Source: Ketobacter sp.
Lineage (GTDB): Bacteria; Pseudomonadota; Gammaproteobacteria; Pseudomonadales; Ketobacteraceae
DNA length: 64,000 nucleotides
NCBI RefSeq assembly: GCF_003671495.1
Contig: NZ_RCHN01000009.1
Location: 155,342 to 219,341 of the forward strand
Reading direction: 5' to 3'
The translations under genes were made by a program, and so were the position numbers. The notes below the pieces were generated by a model. It did not search any database. It saw nothing but the letters and a program-made list of their open reading frames with translations, and had not been told where the DNA came from. Of this stretch, positions 40,810-50,732 are shown piece after piece (the stretch's first letter is position 1; each line of letters begins with the position of its first letter).

Positions 40810-41925
40810 CTAAAGCCCTGTCAGTGCATTCAGGTATTGATTGGCAACCGGCTGTATGCCGAATTCCAGGCGACAATAGGTGCGGGCAGTGTCCGTTCTC
40901 GGCCTAACGGGGTCAGCCTTCGTTGCCAGCACATCGCGTAGTGCCAGGGTCAGTGTCTCAGGCGAATTGACGGGAACCAAAGTGCCATACTTGCCGGCTT
41001 TCAGGATGTCGCGGGACCCACCCGGACAGTCAGTGGAAATCACCGGGACCCCCAGTGCCAGGGCCTGTATCAATGCATTGGGCTGCCCTTCCCACAGGGA
41101 TGACAACACAAACACATCGGACTGTTTCATAAAGCAAAACGGATTGCTGACGAATCCCGGCAGGGAGACAAAGTCGGTTAATCCCAATTCAGCCACCAGG
41201 CCTTCCAGGCTGGCCCGTTCTTCGCCTTCCCCAAGGATAATCAGCCTGGCACTGTGACTTTTTCGGTAGTCGGAAAACGCTCTGATCAATGAGGCAAAAT
41301 CCTTTTGCCGGGTCAGTCTACCCACTGATAAAACAACGGGTTCGGATTTCTCATCCAACCAGGGGTGCCCGGTGCTGGCTTCACTCAGTTCATAGAAGGC
41401 ATCGCTGACCACCGGATTGTTGATCACCACGATGTTGTCACCCTGCATCTTGATACAGGACATCAAGTCAGACTTGACGTCGTTGGATACGGCAATCACT
41501 ACATCGGCCCGGTTGTAAAAGCATTTCATCAAAAACGGCAATATTCTTTCTTTGGTACTCTGATCATTTTCCAGATGTGCCTTGATGGTATTGGCTTCGC
41601 GAACCCCCAGAACAAAGCGGTGTTTGCTCACCAGCTTCGCCAGGATGGCAATGATGTTGGCGTGTCGCAGAGTTGACAGCAGGCAATCAGGCTTGGTGGA
41701 ATTGAGGTAGCGGTTCAAAGCCGGCAATGCAAAGGCAATACGGCTGGCATTGAGGTCAACAACATTGACGCTCGCCGGTACGTCCTCAAGATAGGGGCCT
41801 TCCGCTTTGGCCAGCACCAGATCGACTTTCATGCCTTGTCTGCTGAGCTCTGTCGCCAGTGCGACCATGACGCGTTCTGCGCCGCCGCCTCTCATGGAGG
41901 GAGCAAAAAGGCTGATTTGTTTCAT
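40810..41925 (-). CDS. GT4-family glycosyltransferase
   Basis: A 371-residue GT-B enzyme beginning KQISLFAPSMRGGGAERVMV, the glycine-rich acceptor loop of this group. The donor half has SVGRLTRQKDFASLIRAF, IILGEGEERASLE and the EX7E motif in SLWEGQPNALIQALALGVPV (here E-x7-Q, a conservative change at the second acid). SRDILKAGKYGTLVPVNSPE follows. I chose ATG 41925 over the ORF-extending start at 41961, because the added 12 residues are not family-like. It is the first gene of the unit with the next GT4 and the sulfotransferase. About 236 bp upstream hold no gene. Confidence 0.87.
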   Translation of the reverse strand: MKQISLFAPSMRGGGAERVMVALATELSRQGMKVDLVLAKAEGPYLEDVPASVNVVDLNASRIAFALPALNRYLNSTKPDCLLSTLRHANIIAILAKLVSKHRFVLGVREANTIKAHLENDQSTKERILPFLMKCFYNRADVVIAVSNDVKSDLMSCIKMQGDNIVVINNPVVSDAFYELSEASTGHPWLDEKSEPVVLSVGRLTRQKDFASLIRAFSDYRKSHSARLIILGEGEERASLEGLVAELGLTDFVSLPGFVSNPFCFMKQSDVFVLSSLWEGQPNALIQALALGVPVISTDCPGGSRDILKAGKYGTLVPVNSPETLTLALRDVLATKADPVRPRTDTARTYCRLEFGIQPVANQYLNALTGL

Positions 41926-42161
41926 GGTGCTGTCACACTTCAGACACGTTAGCCACCGCATTATGGCCAGAAAGCGGTGTTTACTTTAAATTCGGGAGAG
42001 ACATTCTGTTAAAACTTTATTTCAATAAGATGTCGCGCGTCGATTGTCCAGCAGCTGTGTTGAGGGCAATAGGGTTGATTGCTGCACTTATGCTTTCATT
42101 CCCGAGCGCAAGGTAAAGCCGGTATTGAAACGCGCCTATCCGGATGTTGCGGTGCCAGCGT

Positions 42162-43391
42162 TCAGGCCGAAAGTCCGCGATAGCGCCGGTAGTAACCGTA
42201 GCTGAACGTAGCCATGGCAGCGCGGTTCAGTGTGACTACCAACAGCGCTGCCAGATAACTGTAGAGCGGCACCAGGATCAATAATAGCCCCAGGCCCAGG
42301 ATCGAGATCACCAGGGTAAAATTTTTCACCACGTGCTGTTTGCCCATCAGCATCAAAAAATTGATGCCGAACGTGGTATGGCAATAGACAAAAAATACGG
42401 AGCAGGCGAGCACCTTCAGGCTAAGAGTCAGTTCTTCTGATGTGGTTTGCAGCAGCAGGGATGTGATGACGTCTGCTCTGGCGAACAGCAGGATCGACAA
42501 CCCCAGACCAGCGCCACACATCACCAGGCTGAACAGGCGGTGGTTGCTCATGTTTCTGGACAAAATCGGCATCGCCGCAGCGGACAGGATCTGGGCACCG
42601 CTGATGGCCACCTCCACCAGTTTCAGTGCTGCACTGTAGGCGCCCACCAGGGCCTCATGGGTAAAAATCCCCAGAATGAAGATGGAGGCGTTTTTATAAA
42701 GGTTGGGGGCAAACTGGGCCAGGAAGATATCCCTGCCTTGTTGGAGTGCAGAGTGGATGTCGGCCCAGGCAATGCTGACCAAACCCACTCCCAAAAAGCT
42801 ACGGCAGGCAATCAGTGCCGCAATCAGAGCGATCAAGGTGGCGATCATGTTAAGCGCCGGCACATACACCACGTCGGTGGATTCAGTCACCAGCAACAGC
42901 ATACTGCCGAGAAATATAAAACGTGACGTCAGATGAATGCACGTGATGTACTGCATCTTCTCCAGACCCTGGAACAGCCACACTGGGGTGATGGCCTGTA
43001 GTGCCAGATACAGCCCGGAAAACAGAAACACCCAGAAGTGCTCCCTGAACATGGGCACCAGCAGGATGGTCAGCAGATAGAGGCTGAATGTCAGCAGGGC
43101 GAGCAATAGTGAGGTGCTGAGTACGACGGTGTAGTGACGATTCACCAACACAGGGTCGTGGCGATCGCGGGCGATATCCCGGGTGGCCGAAATGTTGAAG
43201 CCGTATTGCACGCACACTGCCACAAACTGGGCCAGAGACAGGGCAAAGCTGATGGTGCCGTAGCCCTCCAAGCCCAATACCCGCACCAGATAGGGCAGGG
43301 TAATCAAAGGGATGATAAAGTTACTGCCTTTGACGACGGTGAGCGCGACGATATTCTTAGCGAGTCGAATATACTGGGGCGTCAGCGTCAT
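42162..43391 (-). CDS. Wzx-type oligosaccharide flippase
   Basis: A 409-residue MATE/MOP-superfamily membrane protein with about 12 helices, which flips the undecaprenyl-linked repeat unit to the periplasm. The start is diagnostic for the RfbX/Wzx group: ALTVVKGSNFIIPLITLPYL then VRVLGLEGYGTISFA (about 15-50), with GFNISATRDIARDR at the end of the second helix. It overlaps the upstream GT39-like gene by 35 bp. Together with the EpsG-like protein it defines a Wzx/Wzy pathway. Confidence 0.9.
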   Translation of the reverse strand: MTLTPQYIRLAKNIVALTVVKGSNFIIPLITLPYLVRVLGLEGYGTISFALSLAQFVAVCVQYGFNISATRDIARDRHDPVLVNRHYTVVLSTSLLLALLTFSLYLLTILLVPMFREHFWVFLFSGLYLALQAITPVWLFQGLEKMQYITCIHLTSRFIFLGSMLLLVTESTDVVYVPALNMIATLIALIAALIACRSFLGVGLVSIAWADIHSALQQGRDIFLAQFAPNLYKNASIFILGIFTHEALVGAYSAALKLVEVAISGAQILSAAAMPILSRNMSNHRLFSLVMCGAGLGLSILLFARADVITSLLLQTTSEELTLSLKVLACSVFFVYCHTTFGINFLMLMGKQHVVKNFTLVISILGLGLLLILVPLYSYLAALLVVTLNRAAMATFSYGYYRRYRGLSA

Positions 43392-44721
43392 GGTGGTCAG
43401 GTTGTGGCGGGAGGAGTGAACGCGTAAATCGCTTTTCTGCCAGGCAGGCCAGGCAATAAGCCGTGGGAATCAGGGTGAATGCCATCAGTGAGGACTGGTA
43501 GCGAAAGCCGATGATGATCAGGTAATAGGGAATGGGCAAAAAATACATGTACACCCACACCAACCAGAGCCGATCAGCCTGCTGTCTCAACATCCACGTG
43601 CCCCACAGGGCAAAGACAGTGGTTAGGGTGCCGGCGATTGTCAGCACCACACCGAACAGAAACTTTCGGGTATCGCCCACCGCGTACCATTTGCGCAACA
43701 CATCAACATCGCCGCTCCACCACATACCAATGCGGGTCACCACCAATTTTGCAAAGTGCCCCGGATCGGATTGGATGCGCTCCATTGCCTGCTGCTTCAT
43801 CCACTGGTCGTAGGCGGTTTCGCCCATTTCCCGGTAAATTTCCTGCTCGGATGGGCTTTTGTAGATCCAGAAATCGTGAAAGCCAACCCCATGCCCACCG
43901 CCGGCATACTCATGGTTGCCCTTGAACATCTCCGGCCCGGCCATGTTGCGGACGTACATGAGCTGGCCGGTGCTTTGGTAGTTGCGCACCAGCCAGGGGG
44001 CGACCACGCCGAGGTAGCTGGTGAAGATAATGAGCAGGGCCACCAGCGATGTGTGCCAACGAAAGTCTTTCTGCCCACCTTGCTTTAGCCCCGCCCACAC
44101 CAGCACCAGGCAGATGATGGGATAACAGAGGGTCCAGGCCGGGTTGCTGAGTGCAGTCAGGCCCATGAGCAGGCCCAGGATAACGCTGTGGTGAAATGAG
44201 TCCAGGGAAAATCGCAGGCTGGCGTACCACAGAATGCTGCTCAGCAACATCAGGCTGAGCCCGGTCTCCCAGATGCTTCCGGTGATGAGCAGAATATGAG
44301 GATGCAAGGCAAACAGGAGGGCGAAACAGCGTGCTGTGAGTTCATTGAGCCGAGCTTGGCACACCCGGTACAGCAATACCAGGGTGACTGAGTTGAACAG
44401 GATGTTCAGTAATTGCAGCAGGCCATGGGCCCACTCGGATTTGACCCCTAACAGACTGTAAAGCCCCGACATCAGCCATACGTACAAAGGCGGAGAGACG
44501 CTGGTCGGGCCACCTTCACCCACCGGCAGGTACGGCGAGCTGAATCCGTAACCCAGTACTATCCGTTCGGCGATGTCGGCCATCTCGAGCCCCCCCATGC
44601 TGCCCAGCAAACCGCTCAGGGTGAGGTAGGCCAGTTCTACACAGACCAGAAGACCCAGCGCAAAGGCGAGGAACGGTATCCGGTTGATGGCCTGGGTTAC
44701 AAGGTTCATAGGGCTCTGCAT
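43357..44721 (-). CDS. GT39/ArnT-like membrane glycosyltransferase
   Basis: A 454-residue integral membrane protein with about ten helices. The first extracytoplasmic loop carries an acidic motif (GGLEMADIAERIVLGYGFSS, with GPTSVSPPLYVWLMSGLYSL after it), as in PMT/ArnT-type enzymes that use polyprenyl-phosphate sugars. Later comes a periplasmic loop rich in W, Y and H. It probably adds a side sugar at the periplasmic face. Start ATG 44721 is preferred over a TTG at 44760; ATG 44709 is also possible, since no clear ribosome site separates them. The gene is divergent from xrtD across about 175 bp. Confidence 0.75.
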   Translation of the reverse strand: MQSPMNLVTQAINRIPFLAFALGLLVCVELAYLTLSGLLGSMGGLEMADIAERIVLGYGFSSPYLPVGEGGPTSVSPPLYVWLMSGLYSLLGVKSEWAHGLLQLLNILFNSVTLVLLYRVCQARLNELTARCFALLFALHPHILLITGSIWETGLSLMLLSSILWYASLRFSLDSFHHSVILGLLMGLTALSNPAWTLCYPIICLVLVWAGLKQGGQKDFRWHTSLVALLIIFTSYLGVVAPWLVRNYQSTGQLMYVRNMAGPEMFKGNHEYAGGGHGVGFHDFWIYKSPSEQEIYREMGETAYDQWMKQQAMERIQSDPGHFAKLVVTRIGMWWSGDVDVLRKWYAVGDTRKFLFGVVLTIAGTLTTVFALWGTWMLRQQADRLWLVWVYMYFLPIPYYLIIIGFRYQSSLMAFTLIPTAYCLACLAEKRFTRSLLPPQPDHHDADAPVYSTR

Positions 44722-44896
44722 CTTGGACGTTAGGCGGTTGCGGCGGTCAACCTTAGCCAAAAAGCATTGCTGAATGATGACGGCTGTGTGACAGGATCGT
44801 CGTGGGACACTCGACCCCGGGCGTTAATACAAATTAAATACTTCTGAAATACTATGGCCCGCCAGCATCCCGTAAGTGGAAATCAGGAGTATTCGC

Positions 44897-46498
44897 TTGT
44901 ATCCGTCCTATACCAATAACAGCACCGCGACAAGAGTGCGTTGGAACCTGACACCGAGCTTCGTGGCAGCGGCCTGCGTCGGGTTCGGATTATTGACATT
45001 GATGTTCTGGTCGGTGCTGAACTCACTGTACAACACCTGGAGCGGGCAGGAGGAGTACAGCCACGGGTTTTTCATCCCGGTGATCAGTGCTTATCTGATC
45101 TATCAGCGCATCGGGGTGCTGCAAAGGCTGCCGTTTACCGGGTCGTGGATAGGGGTCGCCATTCTGCTGCTGGGCGGAGTTTTGTTGGTGGGCGGGCGCC
45201 TGGCGGTGATTTCCACCATGGGTCAGTATGCGTTGGTGATCTGCATCTGGGGTTTCTGTTTGTCTGTCATGGGGTGGCGCGCCTTTCGGGTAATCTGGCC
45301 GGCGCTGTTGATGCTGGTGTTTATGGTGAAGCTGCCCACCTTTCTTTACAACAATCTATCCAGCCAGTTGCAATTGATCTCAACCCAAATCGGGGTTTGG
45401 TTTATTCAGTTGTTCGGGATCGATGTCTATTATGAAGGCAACGTCATCGACCTGGGCGTCATGCAGTTGCAGGTGGTTGAAGCCTGTAATGGTTTGCGCT
45501 ATTTGTTCCCGCTGATGGCCCTCAGCATGATCATCGCCATTCTATATCGTGCACCGCTGTGGCGGCGGGCCCTGATCGTGCTGTCCAGCATGCCTATTTC
45601 CGTGTTGATGAACAGTTTTCGCATCGGCGCCATCGGCGTTACCGTGGAGTACTGGGGGCAGGAGATGGCCGAAGGCGTACTCCATGATTTTGAAGGCTGG
45701 GTAGTGTTCATGGGGGCGCTGGCATTGTTGATCGCGGAGATCAAGCTGATCAGCTGGCTGGTGGGGGATCGCCGATCATTTGCCGATGCCCTGGCTCTCG
45801 ATCCTCCCCCGTTGCCAGAAGAGGCAGTGACCGATGAACGCAAGCGGGATCTGCCCATCACCTTGTACGCTGCTGTTGTCATCCTGGTGGTGGTGGCGCT
45901 GATCAACACCCGCCTGCAGGTGGCAGAGACCGTGTTTCCCGAGCGCGAGCGCTTCAGTGCCTTTTCGATGGTGCAGGGGGATTGGTACGGCCGGCCTGGT
46001 GTGATTGAGTCCCGCTTTCTGGACGAATTGAAACTGGATGACTATCTGCTTGCGGATTTTCAGGCCCCTTACAGCACCACTGTCAACTTCTACGCCGCCT
46101 ATTACGAGGTGCAAGCAGAAGGTGAGGGCACTATTCATTCGCCACGTTCCTGCTTGCCAGGTTCCGGCTGGCAGATTAACTCCCTGCAACAAACCGAAAT
46201 CGCCGGGGTGATGATCGATGGCAAGCCGTTACTGGCTAATCGGGCGCTGATCTCCAAGGGTGGATCGAAAATTCTGGCTTATTACTGGTTGCAGGGGCGC
46301 AACCGGGTTATCACCAATGAGTTTATGGCGAAATGGTGGATCTTCTGGGATCGCCTGACGCAAGGCCGATCCGATGGTGCGCTCATCCGCGTCATGACCG
46401 AGATAGATGAGTTTGATAATGCTGAGCAGGCGGAACAGCAGCTTCTGGCGTTTATCCGGGAAGTGGCGGACGACCTGCCCACCTACATTCCGAACTAA
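44897..46498 (+). CDS. xrtD: Exosortase D fused to EpsI domain (VPLPA-CTERM sorting protease)
   Basis: A 533-residue membrane transpeptidase that cleaves VPLPA-CTERM tails. The N-terminal half (about 20-290) has eight or so helices and the exosortase triad: Cys197 in VEACNGLRYLFPL, Arg242 in LMNSFRIGAIG, and His263 in LHDFEGWVVF. The C-terminal half (about 330-530) is a periplasmic EpsI (DUF3485) domain with AAYYEVQAEGEGTIHSPRSC. This fusion is typical of the XrtD type. I chose TTG 44897, because a good AGGAGT (44885-44890) lies 6 bp before it. A GTG at 44876 would place that site inside the gene. Substrates in this window are at 4012 and 26677. Confidence 0.88.
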   Translation: MYPSYTNNSTATRVRWNLTPSFVAAACVGFGLLTLMFWSVLNSLYNTWSGQEEYSHGFFIPVISAYLIYQRIGVLQRLPFTGSWIGVAILLLGGVLLVGGRLAVISTMGQYALVICIWGFCLSVMGWRAFRVIWPALLMLVFMVKLPTFLYNNLSSQLQLISTQIGVWFIQLFGIDVYYEGNVIDLGVMQLQVVEACNGLRYLFPLMALSMIIAILYRAPLWRRALIVLSSMPISVLMNSFRIGAIGVTVEYWGQEMAEGVLHDFEGWVVFMGALALLIAEIKLISWLVGDRRSFADALALDPPPLPEEAVTDERKRDLPITLYAAVVILVVVALINTRLQVAETVFPERERFSAFSMVQGDWYGRPGVIESRFLDELKLDDYLLADFQAPYSTTVNFYAAYYEVQAEGEGTIHSPRSCLPGSGWQINSLQQTEIAGVMIDGKPLLANRALISKGGSKILAYYWLQGRNRVITNEFMAKWWIFWDRLTQGRSDGALIRVMTEIDEFDNAEQAEQQLLAFIREVADDLPTYIPN

Positions 46499-46529
46499 CC
46501 AGAAGCGGCGCTGAGAAGGGAGTCCCGCA

Positions 46530-48173
46530 ATGACATTTTACGCCTCGTTGATCATGGCCATGCTGTTGACCCTGGTGTTGATACCACCTTTGATCCGATA
46601 TGCTTTTCTGATCGGTGCGGTGGACAAGCCGGACCCGCGCAAGGTCCACGTCAATGTGGTGCCCCGTATCGGGGGTATCGCCATGATCTTTGGCGCGCTG
46701 GTGCCGCTGGTGATCTGGCTTCCCTACGAAAAGCAATACGTCGCCATTGCCTTGGGTACCTTGGTGATTGTGGCGTTCGGCATCTGGGATGACCGCAAGG
46801 ACATCTCCTACCGTTACAAATTCCTGGGGCAGATCCTGGCCAGCGCGCTGGTGGTGCTGGGTGGTGACATCTATATCATGTATGCGCCGTTCATGGACGG
46901 GCAGCCCCTGCCGTTGATGGTATCCTACGCCTTCTCCATATTCTGTTTGCTGGCCATCACCAATGCACTCAATCTGGCGGACGGGCTGGACGGTTTGGCC
47001 GGCGGTACCACCTTGCTCAGCTTCGGCCTGATTGCCATTCTGTCCTATAAAGCCGGTGCCAGCGGCATATTGATTGTCACCATGTCCGTGGTGGGCGGGG
47101 TCATCGGTTTTCTGCGTTTCAACTCCCACCCGGCCTCCATTTTTATGGGGGATACCGGCAGCCAGTTCCTGGGCTTTATCTTGGGCGTGGAACTTATCAT
47201 GTTGACACAGTTTGCTGACCTGGCACTGTCCAAGTCCATTCCCCTGTTAATTTTGGGGTTGCCCCTGGTAGACACCCTGACTGTGATGTCGAAGCGCATC
47301 CTGCGGGGTGTTTCCCCGTTTTCTGCGGATAAAAATCATATCCACCATCGGCTGTTGGCGCTGAAGTTCAGTCACTATGAAACGGTGGTGATCCTCTATC
47401 TGATCCAGTCCGTGTTTGTGATCTCCGCGTTCCTCACCTGTTACAGCCAGGACTGGTTACCCACCACCTTGTTTGTGGTTTACACGTTATTGCTCACCAC
47501 CATCCTCAGTGCGATGGAAAGCGAAAAACTGAATTTTTACTACAACGGTTGGATTCGTAAATGGAGCAAGGCCCGGGTGTTGGGGTGGCGGCGATCCCTG
47601 CGGGCGATTAACCTGGATCGATACCTGCCCTATTATGTGTTGGGGTTGGTGCCGCTGATGATTCTGTTTGCCGGCGCTGATGACATCCATGTCAGCCTGG
47701 ACGTGGCCGTGTTGTCTGTGTTGCTGGCCGCCTTGCTGGTGTTTGGCATACGCCGGGCGCATCAAAACGAATGGCTGGATCGATTGGGTGCCTACACGTT
47801 CTGCGCCTTGCTGTGTTACCTGGGTTACAAGAATCAGAACCACGATGGAACATTTTATATCGTGGAGTGGTTGCTCATTGTGGTGGCCGGTCTCTGGGTG
47901 TTCATGACCATATCGGTTCAGCGCAAGAGCCGGCGCTTTGAAACCAGTCCCTTCGATATCCTGCTGATATTGCTGGCCTTGCTGATTCCCCTGTTCGCGG
48001 ATTCTGCATCAGCAGTGGATCACCTGCCGTTGGATGTGTTTAAGTTTGTCGTGCTTTTGTATCTGTTCGAATACATTATCAATAGTGGCATCTATTACCG
48101 TTTCCGTTTATTGCCTTACTCACTGACCGCCGGAGCACTTTTTATCGCCGGAAAGGGCCTATTGTTTGCGTGA
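46530..48173 (+). CDS. WecA/MraY-family sugar-1-phosphate transferase with long C-terminal extension
   Basis: A 547-residue membrane enzyme that transfers a HexNAc-1-phosphate (or similar) to undecaprenyl phosphate, starting repeat-unit synthesis. The family motifs are KPDPRKVHVNVVPRIGGIA (about 32-50), ITNALNLADGLDGLAGG (about 144-160), FNSHPASIFMGDTGSQFLGF (about 192-211) and DKNHIHHRLLALKFSHY (about 267-283). WecA proteins usually stop near residue 360; here about 210 further residues add roughly six helices of unknown role. A GGGAG precedes ATG 46530, which is 31 bp after xrtD, so the genes are co-transcribed. Confidence 0.87.
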   Translation: MTFYASLIMAMLLTLVLIPPLIRYAFLIGAVDKPDPRKVHVNVVPRIGGIAMIFGALVPLVIWLPYEKQYVAIALGTLVIVAFGIWDDRKDISYRYKFLGQILASALVVLGGDIYIMYAPFMDGQPLPLMVSYAFSIFCLLAITNALNLADGLDGLAGGTTLLSFGLIAILSYKAGASGILIVTMSVVGGVIGFLRFNSHPASIFMGDTGSQFLGFILGVELIMLTQFADLALSKSIPLLILGLPLVDTLTVMSKRILRGVSPFSADKNHIHHRLLALKFSHYETVVILYLIQSVFVISAFLTCYSQDWLPTTLFVVYTLLLTTILSAMESEKLNFYYNGWIRKWSKARVLGWRRSLRAINLDRYLPYYVLGLVPLMILFAGADDIHVSLDVAVLSVLLAALLVFGIRRAHQNEWLDRLGAYTFCALLCYLGYKNQNHDGTFYIVEWLLIVVAGLWVFMTISVQRKSRRFETSPFDILLILLALLIPLFADSASAVDHLPLDVFKFVVLLYLFEYIINSGIYYRFRLLPYSLTAGALFIAGKGLLFA

Positions 48174-48249
48174 CTTTTCTGTCACGTTTCTGCCTTGAAA
48201 GTGTGACATTCTCCGCTATCAGAATTGGAAACCGATGGCGAGTTTGCTC

Positions 48250-50643
48250 ATGAAATTCAAAAACACGTTCGTAATGCTGCTGGTGGCGCTGACTTTGGTG
48301 GCCTGTGATGGCGTCGAGGGGCGCAAGCAGAAGTACCTGGATCAGGCCCAGCAAAGTTTTGCAGAAAAGGACTACGACAAGGCCCGGGTGAACTACAAAA
48401 ACGTGCTCAAAATCGATCCCAAATCCATTGAAGGATTGATCGGTTATGCTGAGACATTGGAAAAAATGGCGGATTGGCGGGGAGCGGTTGGCAAGTATCG
48501 GGCAGTCATCGAAATTGAGCCGGATAATGCCAAGGCCAAGGTGAAACTGGGTCAACTTTATCTGCTGGCGAACGAAGCGCAGATGGCGCTGGACCTCGCG
48601 GACGAAGTGCTGTTGCTGGACCCCAAGCACAGTGGCGGCCTGACGTTGAAAGCCGGTGCAGTGGCCAAATCCGGCCAACCTGCTGAGGCACTGCTGATCG
48701 TGGAGCAAGCCTACAAACTTAACCCCAAAGAATTGGACACCCTGGTGCTGTATTCCACCATGCTGGTGGCCAATGGCCGCGAACAGCAGGGGCTGGATCT
48801 GCTCGAGTCGGCGCTGAAAGAATGGCCGGACAGTGTCACCCTTCATTCCATGTTGGCCAACTATTACCTGTCCCGCAATCAATTGCTGCTGGCGGAGGAG
48901 GAGCTGAAGGCCCTGATCACCATCGAGCCACAGAACGTCGGGTTTAAACACCGATTGGTGGAGTTCTATGAGAAGACCGGGCGTACCCAAGAAGCCGAAG
49001 ACGTATACCAGCAGATCATCAGCAGTGAAGAAGACAAAACCGATGCCATCATCGCTTTGCACAACCTGCATGCATCCCGGGGTGACCTGGAGCAGGCGGA
49101 AGCCGTTCTGACCCGCTATATAGAACAGGACCCGGACGATTTTGACCTGAAATTTCAGTTGGCCGGATTCTATGTGCGGACCGAGCGTGAAACCCAGGCC
49201 GAGGAAATGTATCGGGATTACCTGAACGAAAACGATGCCGTATCGGTGAAGGCCCAGACTCGCCTGGCTTACCTGCTGGAAAAGCAAGGCAAACTGAACG
49301 AGGCCGAAGAATTGTTGGCGGCGGTGTTGAAGGATCACCCCGGTAATATTGATGCTCTGTCACTGCGCGGTAAAATGCACCTGGAGCAGGAAGACGCGCT
49401 GAATGCGATTCCGGATTTGCGGGCGGTGGTGAACGCTAACCCTGAAAATATCCAGGCGTTGAAATGGCTGGGGCTCGCCTACATCATGAATGGCGACGCA
49501 GAGTTGGCCATTCAGATGTTGAAAGCGGTGGTGAATCTGCAACCCCGGGACCTGCCGGCGCGGATGCAGTTGGCCAGTCTGTACCACGACAATGAACAAA
49601 CGGCTAAAGCCATTGAGCAATATCAGTTGTGCGAGAAGATCGCGCCGGATGACCAGGTTGTTAAGCAAAAACTGGTGAGCGTCTATCTGGCCGCGGACAA
49701 CAGCCACAATGCCCGGGCCTACTCCGAGAAGCTGGTGGCGATGGACCCGAATAATCCGCTTTATCCATTGTACCTGGGGTTGGCCTCGCAGTTGGATGCT
49801 GATCACCAGATGGCGATCACTTACTTCGATCAGTCCCTGCAATTGAAGCCCGGTGCACTGGAGCCCATGTCGGCCAAAGTACGCAGCCTGATTGCGCTGA
49901 ATCAACTGGACGAAGCTTCCCGCTGGCTGGACAGCGTGGTCAACAGCGTTGAGAACAATTCCCCGGCGTATAACTTCAAGGGTGAAATCCATCTGGCGAA
50001 AAAAGAATATCAGAGTGCCAACCAGGCCTTTGCGAAAGCACTGGATATTTACCCGGGCTGGTGGCTGCCTTATCGCAATCTCATGCTGAGTGCCCTGGCT
50101 CAGGGCGACAAGACCAAGGCGATTCAAGTACTGGAACAGGGTGTAGAAGCCAGTAAAGGCTCAGCCCGTCTGCGTCTGGAGTTGGCCCGCCTGTATGAAA
50201 GTGAATCCCGGGTGGACGATGCCATCGAGCAGTATGAAAAAGTGATGCGGGATGACAGCGGCAATGCATTAGCCATCAACAATCTGGTGATGTTATTGGT
50301 CAATAACCGCAGTGACGATCAGGCGCAGTTGGAACGCGCTGACCGTTTGAGCAAACCGCTTCTGGAAAAAGACAACCCCCTGTATCAGGACACCGTGGGC
50401 TGGCTTTACTACACCAAGGGTGAATACGACAAGGCCCTTGCCCTGATCAAGCGCGCACAGGTGGCCTATCCTGCTAATCCGGAAATCAACTATCACCTGG
50501 GTATGACCTACTACCGGATTTCGGAGTTCGAGAAAGCACGCCAGTATCTGACGGCCTCTGTGCAGGGGACCACGCCTTTCCGCGGGCGCGAATCTGCAGA
50601 AGACACGTTGCTGAAACTGGAAGATAAATTGTCTGCCCGTTGA
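48250..50643 (+). CDS. PrsT-like TPR lipoprotein of the exosortase system
   Basis: A 797-residue lipoprotein (signal MKFKNTFVMLLVALTLVAC, Cys19) consisting almost entirely of TPR repeats, about 20 units, for example YLDQAQQSFAEKDYDKARVN and ALDIYPGWWLPYRNLMLSAL. It fits the PEP-CTERM-system TPR lipoprotein family (PrsT/TIGR02917-like), which accompanies exosortase and exopolysaccharide genes and may act as a periplasmic scaffold. ATG 48250 gives a compact lipoprotein signal; ATG 48235 adds five residues. A short inverted repeat (TGTCAC/GTGACA, about 48180-48208) precedes it. Confidence 0.85.
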   Translation: MKFKNTFVMLLVALTLVACDGVEGRKQKYLDQAQQSFAEKDYDKARVNYKNVLKIDPKSIEGLIGYAETLEKMADWRGAVGKYRAVIEIEPDNAKAKVKLGQLYLLANEAQMALDLADEVLLLDPKHSGGLTLKAGAVAKSGQPAEALLIVEQAYKLNPKELDTLVLYSTMLVANGREQQGLDLLESALKEWPDSVTLHSMLANYYLSRNQLLLAEEELKALITIEPQNVGFKHRLVEFYEKTGRTQEAEDVYQQIISSEEDKTDAIIALHNLHASRGDLEQAEAVLTRYIEQDPDDFDLKFQLAGFYVRTERETQAEEMYRDYLNENDAVSVKAQTRLAYLLEKQGKLNEAEELLAAVLKDHPGNIDALSLRGKMHLEQEDALNAIPDLRAVVNANPENIQALKWLGLAYIMNGDAELAIQMLKAVVNLQPRDLPARMQLASLYHDNEQTAKAIEQYQLCEKIAPDDQVVKQKLVSVYLAADNSHNARAYSEKLVAMDPNNPLYPLYLGLASQLDADHQMAITYFDQSLQLKPGALEPMSAKVRSLIALNQLDEASRWLDSVVNSVENNSPAYNFKGEIHLAKKEYQSANQAFAKALDIYPGWWLPYRNLMLSALAQGDKTKAIQVLEQGVEASKGSARLRLELARLYESESRVDDAIEQYEKVMRDDSGNALAINNLVMLLVNNRSDDQAQLERADRLSKPLLEKDNPLYQDTVGWLYYTKGEYDKALALIKRAQVAYPANPEINYHLGMTYYRISEFEKARQYLTASVQGTTPFRGRESAEDTLLKLEDKLSAR

Positions 50644-50732
50644 TGGGTAATGTGTGGAAGACAGTCTGGATTTTCTTTGGGGATGCCATTGAGATGACAG
50701 CGGGGTTATTGCTACCGGTGGGGGGTAGGACG

